From: CAZMXP01 sp964570285
Lineage (GTDB): Bacteria; Planctomycetota; PLA2
Length of the DNA: 64,000 bases
NCBI GenBank assembly: GCA_964570285.1
Contig: CAZMXP010000016.1
Location: 1-64,000, forward strand
Direction: 5' to 3'
This document shows, in pieces, positions 60,026 to 64,000 of the stretch. Made by a program: the position numbers and the translations under genes. Position 1 is the first letter of the stretch. Every line of letters begins with the position of its first letter. The notes beneath the pieces were generated by a model that worked only from the letters and a program-made list of their open reading frames with translations, was not told the DNA's origin and searched no databases.

Positions 60026-61159
60026 ATGACGCGGGCTGTCGCCGAGACCATCCTCGTCGTCTCGCACCTGTCGAAGGAGCGGGACGAGATCGCCGCCTCT
60101 CTGCGCAGGACGGGCGCCGGGGTGCGTTGCGCGTCCACGGCGGCCGAGGCGCTGCGCGCCTACGCCGAGGACCACGCCTCCGTCGTCCTCGTGGAGCGCA
60201 ACCTGCCCGGGCAGGACGGCGCCGCGCTGGTGCGTTCGCTGCGCGCGCAGCACGCCGAGGCGGTCGCCATCGTGATCGGCGCGCGGGCCGATGTCGAGGA
60301 CACCGTCGCGCGCATGCACGAGGGCGCCTTCCACGTGCTCGTCAAGCCGCTGCAGCAGGAGCACCTGCTCGCCGTCGTGCAGAAGGCGCTCGAACACGGG
60401 CGGCTGAGCCGCGGCAACCGCGACCTGAAGAGCCAGCTCGACATCTCGGAGAAGCTCGCGATGATCGGCCGCCTCGCGAGCGGCGTGGCGCACGAGCTCA
60501 ACAACCCCCTCGACGGCGTGCGCCGCTACGTGCGCATGACGCAGGAGGGGCTCCAGCAGGAGTCGCAGGACCTGCGCGATTATCTGGAGCGCGCGCTGAG
60601 CGGGCTCGGGCGCATGGCCTCGATCGTGCGGCAGCTCCTCACCTTCTCGCGCAACGTCGTGCTCGAGACGGAGGCCGAGAGCCTGCGCACGATGCTCGAC
60701 GAGGCCGTGCGCACGCTCGCGCCGGCGGGCGGCGCCGTGCCGACGATCGCGCTGGACAACCCCTACGTCGACCTGCGCGTGCCGCGCGCGCTCTTCCAGG
60801 TGTTCGTCAACCTGCTGCGCAACGCGCTCGACGCGGTGGAAGGGATGGGGGCGCGGGGGAGGGTGCGCGTCGCCGTCGCCCGCTCCGCGGAGGCGATCGA
60901 GGTGCGCGTCAGCGACAACGGCACGGGCATCTCCGCGTCGGACCTGCGGCGCGTCTTCGAGCCCTTCTTCACGACCAAGGAGGTCGGGCGGGGCACCGGG
61001 CTCGGCCTCCCGATCAGCGCGCGCATCGTCGAGCGGTGCGGCGGCGCGATCCGCATCGAGAGCGAGCCCGGCCAGGGCACCGAGGTCCTCGTCACCCTTC
61101 CGGTCGCGGTTCCCGCGGCCCCCAAGGCCCTAACCCTCGAGGGGGCGCATCCGTCATGA
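60026..61159 (+). CDS. hybrid pseudo-receiver histidine kinase
   Basis: 377 aa. An N-terminal receiver-like domain lacks the phospho-Asp: Glu57 stands there (VVLVERNLPGQDG), and the acidic pair near residue 12 is missing, though Lys107 is kept. Then an H-box with His156 in GVAHELNNPLDG and a full ATPase domain (NLLRNALDAV; VSDNGTGIS; GTGLGLPIS). No TM segment, so it is cytoplasmic. Coupled by ATGA to its regulator. Confidence 0.88.
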   Translation: MTRAVAETILVVSHLSKERDEIAASLRRTGAGVRCASTAAEALRAYAEDHASVVLVERNLPGQDGAALVRSLRAQHAEAVAIVIGARADVEDTVARMHEGAFHVLVKPLQQEHLLAVVQKALEHGRLSRGNRDLKSQLDISEKLAMIGRLASGVAHELNNPLDGVRRYVRMTQEGLQQESQDLRDYLERALSGLGRMASIVRQLLTFSRNVVLETEAESLRTMLDEAVRTLAPAGGAVPTIALDNPYVDLRVPRALFQVFVNLLRNALDAVEGMGARGRVRVAVARSAEAIEVRVSDNGTGISASDLRRVFEPFFTTKEVGRGTGLGLPISARIVERCGGAIRIESEPGQGTEVLVTLPVAVPAAPKALTLEGAHPS

Positions 61160-62574
61160 GCAAGGCACGCATCCTGATCGTCGACGACGACCCGCTCGTC
61201 GCGGACTCGCTCGCGGTCTTCCTGAAGAGCCGCGCGTACTCCGTGCACGTCGAGACCGACTCCCACCGCGCGGTGCGGCTGCTGCGCGACGGGACGAGCT
61301 TCGACCTGCTGCTCTCCGACGTCAACATGCCGGGGCTCGACGGCTTCGGCCTGCTGCGCGAGGCGAAGAAGGTCGACCCGTCGCTCGTCGTCGTGATGCT
61401 GACCGGCTACGGCACGATCGAGCACGCCGTGAAGGCGATGCGCGAGGGGGCCGAGGACTACTGCACCAAGCCGGTCATCGACGAGGAGATGCTCTTCACG
61501 GTGGACCGCGCGCTGTCGCGCCGCACGCTGACGCAGGAGAACGAGCAGCTCAAGCGCCAGCTCAACAAGAGCCTCGGCCTCGAGAACATGGTCGGCGCCG
61601 ACCACCGGATGCGCAAGATGTACGAGACGCTCGCGACCGTCGCCGCGACGCGGGCGACGGTGCTGATCACCGGCGAGAGCGGCACCGGCAAGAGCCTCAT
61701 CGCGCGCGCGATCCACCATGCGTCGCCGCGCCGCGACCGGCCCTTCGTCGAGGTCAACTGCGGCGCGCTGCCGGAGGGGCTGCTCGAAAGCGAGCTCTTC
61801 GGCCACCGGCGCGGCGCCTTCACCGGCGCCGAGGCCGACCGGCAGGGCAAGTTCAAGCGCGCCGACGGCGGGACCATCTTCCTCGACGAGATCGCGACGG
61901 CCTCGGCGGGCTTCCAGGTGAAGCTGCTGCGCATCCTGCAGGAGAGGCGCTTCGAGCGCGTCGGCGACGACGAGTCGATCGAGGTGGACGTCCGGATCCT
62001 GCTCGCGACCAACATCGACCTGAAGGAGGCCGTCGAGCAGAGCCGCTTCCGCGAGGACCTCTTCCACCGGATCAACGTCGTCAACATCCACATCCCGCCG
62101 CTGCGCGAGCGGAGCGGGGACATCCCGCTGCTCGCCGAGCACTTCCTGAAGCGCTACACCCGCGAGAACGAGAAGACCCTCGCGGGCATCGACGACGAGG
62201 CGATGCAGCTTCTCGTCGCCTACGCGTGGCCCGGCAACGTCCGCGAGCTCGAGAACGCGATGGAACGGGCGGTGGTCCTCAGCCGCGGCTCGAGCCTCAC
62301 CGCGGAGGACTTCCCGCTGGAGATCTCGGGCAGGGAGCCGCCCGCCAACGGGATGCAGCTCGACTACCGGCCGGACGGGCGCACCGTGATGCCGCTGAAG
62401 AAGGCGCTCGAAGGCCCCGAAAAGGAGATCATCGCCGTGACGCTGGCGGCGGTGAACTGGAACCGGCAGAAGGCCGCCCGCCTGCTCGACATCAATCGCA
62501 CGACGCTCTTCAACAAGATGCGCAAGTACGGCCTGCTCGACATCAAGCGCGGCGGGCGCAGGCTGGACGAGTAG
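61156..62574 (+). CDS. NtrC-type sigma-54 response regulator
   Basis: 472 aa: receiver with LIVDDDPLVADSL and LLSDVNMPGLDG, AAA+ domain with GESGTGKS and an intact GAFTGA loop, and a C-terminal Fis-type helix-turn-helix (NRQKAARLLDINRTTLFNK). Partner of the kinase directly upstream (4-base overlap). Activates sigma-54 promoters; targets unknown. Confidence 0.92.
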   Translation: MSKARILIVDDDPLVADSLAVFLKSRAYSVHVETDSHRAVRLLRDGTSFDLLLSDVNMPGLDGFGLLREAKKVDPSLVVVMLTGYGTIEHAVKAMREGAEDYCTKPVIDEEMLFTVDRALSRRTLTQENEQLKRQLNKSLGLENMVGADHRMRKMYETLATVAATRATVLITGESGTGKSLIARAIHHASPRRDRPFVEVNCGALPEGLLESELFGHRRGAFTGAEADRQGKFKRADGGTIFLDEIATASAGFQVKLLRILQERRFERVGDDESIEVDVRILLATNIDLKEAVEQSRFREDLFHRINVVNIHIPPLRERSGDIPLLAEHFLKRYTRENEKTLAGIDDEAMQLLVAYAWPGNVRELENAMERAVVLSRGSSLTAEDFPLEISGREPPANGMQLDYRPDGRTVMPLKKALEGPEKEIIAVTLAAVNWNRQKAARLLDINRTTLFNKMRKYGLLDIKRGGRRLDE

Positions 62575-62651
62575 CGACTCCCCCGCGGCGGTGGCGCGGG
62601 AGGCGAGGGGGCGGGGGCGGACGAAGCCCTCCCGCGCGTTCGCCGGCCGGT

Positions 62652-62657
62652 TAGAAT
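62652..62657 (+). promoter_or_regulatory. -10-like TAGAAT before the ATT-start lipoprotein
   Basis: TAGAAT ends 10 bases before the proposed ATT start at 62668, the same distance as before ATG in pepA and dxr. Confidence 0.5.
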
Positions 62658-62667
62658 CCCGCCCGCG

Positions 62668-63594
62668 ATTCGACGCCGCCGGCTTGCCCCCCTGCTCCTC
62701 CTCGCCGCGTGCGTCTCGACGCGCGCACCGGCGGGAGCGCCCTTCCCGCTGCCGGGGATCGCGTGGGCCCCGCGGGGCTACCTCTGCCACCGCACGCCGA
62801 CGCCACCGGTGATCGATGGCCGCCTCGACGAAGCGGCATGGCGGGCGGCGCCCGCGACGGCGAGCTTCGTGGACATCGAAGGCGCCCTGCGGCCCCCGCC
62901 GCGGTTCGCGACGCATGCGAAGCTGCTCTGGGACGAGCACCACCTCTACATCGGGGCGGAGATGGAGGAGCCCGATGTCTCCGGCTTCCTGACGGAGCGC
63001 GACTCCGTCATCTTCCACGACAACGACTTCGAGGTCTTCCTCGATCCCGACGGCAATGCGCGCGACTACTTCGAGATCGAGATCAACGCGCTCGGCACGG
63101 TATGGGACCTCTTCCTCCCGCGCGCCTATCGCGACGGCGGCACGGCGGAAAACGGCTGGGACGCGCACGGCCTCGCCTCCGCGGTCGCGATCGAAGGCAC
63201 GCTCAACGATCCGTCCGACCGGGACCGAGGATGGTCGGTAGAGATCGCCATCGCGTGGTCCGACCTCGCCGCGAACGCCAACCGGCCGGTCCCGCCCGCA
63301 CCGGGCGATCGCTGGAGGATCAACTTCAGCCGCGTGCAGTGGCGGTACGAGACGACCGGCGGGCGCTACGAGAAGGTGCGAGACCCCGGGACCGGCAAGC
63401 CCCTCGCCGAGGACAACTGGGTCTGGTCGCCGCAAGGGCTCATCTCGATGCACTATCCCGAGATGTGGGGGTTCTTGCAGTTCTCGGGGCTCGCTCCCGG
63501 GGTCGGGACGGAACCCGTTCGGGCACCCACCGCGAGTGAGCGCGCGAGCTGGGACGATCTCCTCCGGCGCGTGAGCGGGCGGACGCCCCCCTGA
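62668..63594 (+). CDS. carbohydrate-binding family 9-like lipoprotein, ATT start
   Basis: From ATT 62668 the 308-aa product begins with a lipoprotein signal, (M)RRRRLAPLLLLAAC, with Cys16 as the lipid site. No ATG, GTG or TTG exists in frame before GTG 62809, which would cut the signal off. The mature part resembles CBM9-like domains: VIDGRLDEAAWRAAPAT, LLWDEHHLYIGAEMEEPD, FEVFLDPDGNARDYFEIEIN. Such proteins bind sugars at the surface. Confidence 0.72.
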   Translation: MRRRRLAPLLLLAACVSTRAPAGAPFPLPGIAWAPRGYLCHRTPTPPVIDGRLDEAAWRAAPATASFVDIEGALRPPPRFATHAKLLWDEHHLYIGAEMEEPDVSGFLTERDSVIFHDNDFEVFLDPDGNARDYFEIEINALGTVWDLFLPRAYRDGGTAENGWDAHGLASAVAIEGTLNDPSDRDRGWSVEIAIAWSDLAANANRPVPPAPGDRWRINFSRVQWRYETTGGRYEKVRDPGTGKPLAEDNWVWSPQGLISMHYPEMWGFLQFSGLAPGVGTEPVRAPTASERASWDDLLRRVSGRTPP

Positions 63595-63600
63595 TAGACT
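63595..63600 (+). promoter_or_regulatory. -10-like TAGACT before the kinase gene
   Basis: TAGACT directly follows the stop codon of the lipoprotein gene and ends 11 bases before the kinase ATG. Confidence 0.4.
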
Positions 63601-63611
63601 CCCGCCACGAC

Positions 63612-64000
63612 ATGGACCCCGCGGAGATCGGCAGGAGGATCGGAGAGGTTCTTCGCGGCGATCGCGATCGCGGTCGGCTGGCCCCCCTCTCCTCCTACCA
63701 GCGCCGTTTCCCGGGCTGCGAGGAGATCATCGCCCGCGTCTATGAGGTCGTCGCCGAGGGCGGTGAGGCGGGAGTTGCACGCGGCGGGGAGAGTCCCGCC
63801 GCGGCCGCCCCCGACGCTTCGCCCGTCCCCCCGCCCTCGCGGTACCGGCAGCTCGGCGAGATCGCCCGCGGGGGCATGGGGGCAATCCTACGCGTCCGCG
63901 ACGAGGCGCTCGACCGCGAGCTGGCGATGAAGGTCGTCCTCGGGGAAGACCCGACCGAACCCGGCTCGCCCGCCCCGGTCGGCCCGCTGACGCGGCGCTT
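63612..64000 (+). CDS. Ser/Thr protein kinase, partial (N-terminus)
   Basis: The first 129 codons; the rest lies beyond the window. An N-terminal helical part (LSSYQRRFPGCEEIIARVY), a Pro/Ala linker, then the glycine-rich loop of a Hanks-type kinase (YRQLGEIARGGMGAILRVRD) and the conserved Lys in ELAMKVVL. Such kinases are abundant in Planctomycetota and Myxococcota. Confidence 0.85.
   Translation, partial: MDPAEIGRRIGEVLRGDRDRGRLAPLSSYQRRFPGCEEIIARVYEVVAEGGEAGVARGGESPAAAAPDASPVPPPSRYRQLGEIARGGMGAILRVRDEALDRELAMKVVLGEDPTEPGSPAPVGPLTRR

Overview
The window is a very GC-rich piece of a bacterial chromosome, almost fully coding, with many 1-4 base gene overlaps. The gene set fits a diderm bacterium: an LpxH-like lipid A phosphoesterase, RseP, many lipoproteins, a multiheme cytochrome, NtrC-type sigma-54 regulators and a bacterial Ser/Thr kinase. 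A 94-residue protein ending in a FPTWSDIFEIFKSLGYRR-type tail, together with the HEAT, TPR and carboxypeptidase-regulatory-like proteins, makes me lean to Planctomycetota or a neighbouring phylum. That is inference; no rRNA gene is present.

Host left arm (1-18.3 kb, all + strand): recA, alaS, rpmF, a fatty-acid cluster (fabD-fabG-acpP-fabF), a UDP-sugar pyrophosphorylase, ddl, dinB, a secreted multi-domain protein, the 94-aa protein, pepA, a DHH phosphoesterase, speB and an MBL-fold nuclease.

Integrated element (18,302-29,743): the most interesting part. About 11.4 kb with some 27 small, tightly coupled genes lies between two copies of a 15-bp direct repeat. I read it as an integrated tailless virus of the double-jelly-roll (PRD1/PM2) kind. 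It has a candidate major capsid protein, a candidate second jelly-roll protein, about seven small membrane proteins, a 36-aa protein with 21 arginines, a compact P-loop packaging ATPase, a spike-like protein, and a rolling-circle HUH Rep of the pUB110 plasmid type. No integrase is visible. The reconstructed empty site has the 11-6-11 layout of a chromosomal dif site, so host XerC/XerD probably integrate it. The left end holds a structured ~150-nt RNA candidate with a strong terminator. A perfect 24-bp palindrome and an 8-bp inverted repeat lie in the two divergent intergenic regions and look like operators.

Host right arm (29.8-64 kb): prkA; a - strand group (ABC ATPase, pentaheme cytochrome c, TPR protein, secreted 555-aa protein, membrane spermidine-synthase-like protein, small membrane protein); a - strand group (DUF58, transglutaminase, CCA-adding-type nucleotidyltransferase, HEAT lipoprotein); + strand dxr, rseP and a UbiA-family gene; a PadR/HAAS-type pair; a - strand group (NtrC-like regulator, lpxH, cmk, S1 protein, lipoprotein, tyrS); and a + strand histidine kinase/sigma-54 regulator pair, a lipoprotein and the start of a Ser/Thr kinase.

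A theme across host and virus is a -10-like hexamer (TAGAAT, TACAAT, TATACT, TAGGAT) only 5-11 bases before the start codon, which implies leaderless or very short-leader mRNAs. One such gene appears to start with ATT. All functional calls come from reading motifs and context; no database search was run.
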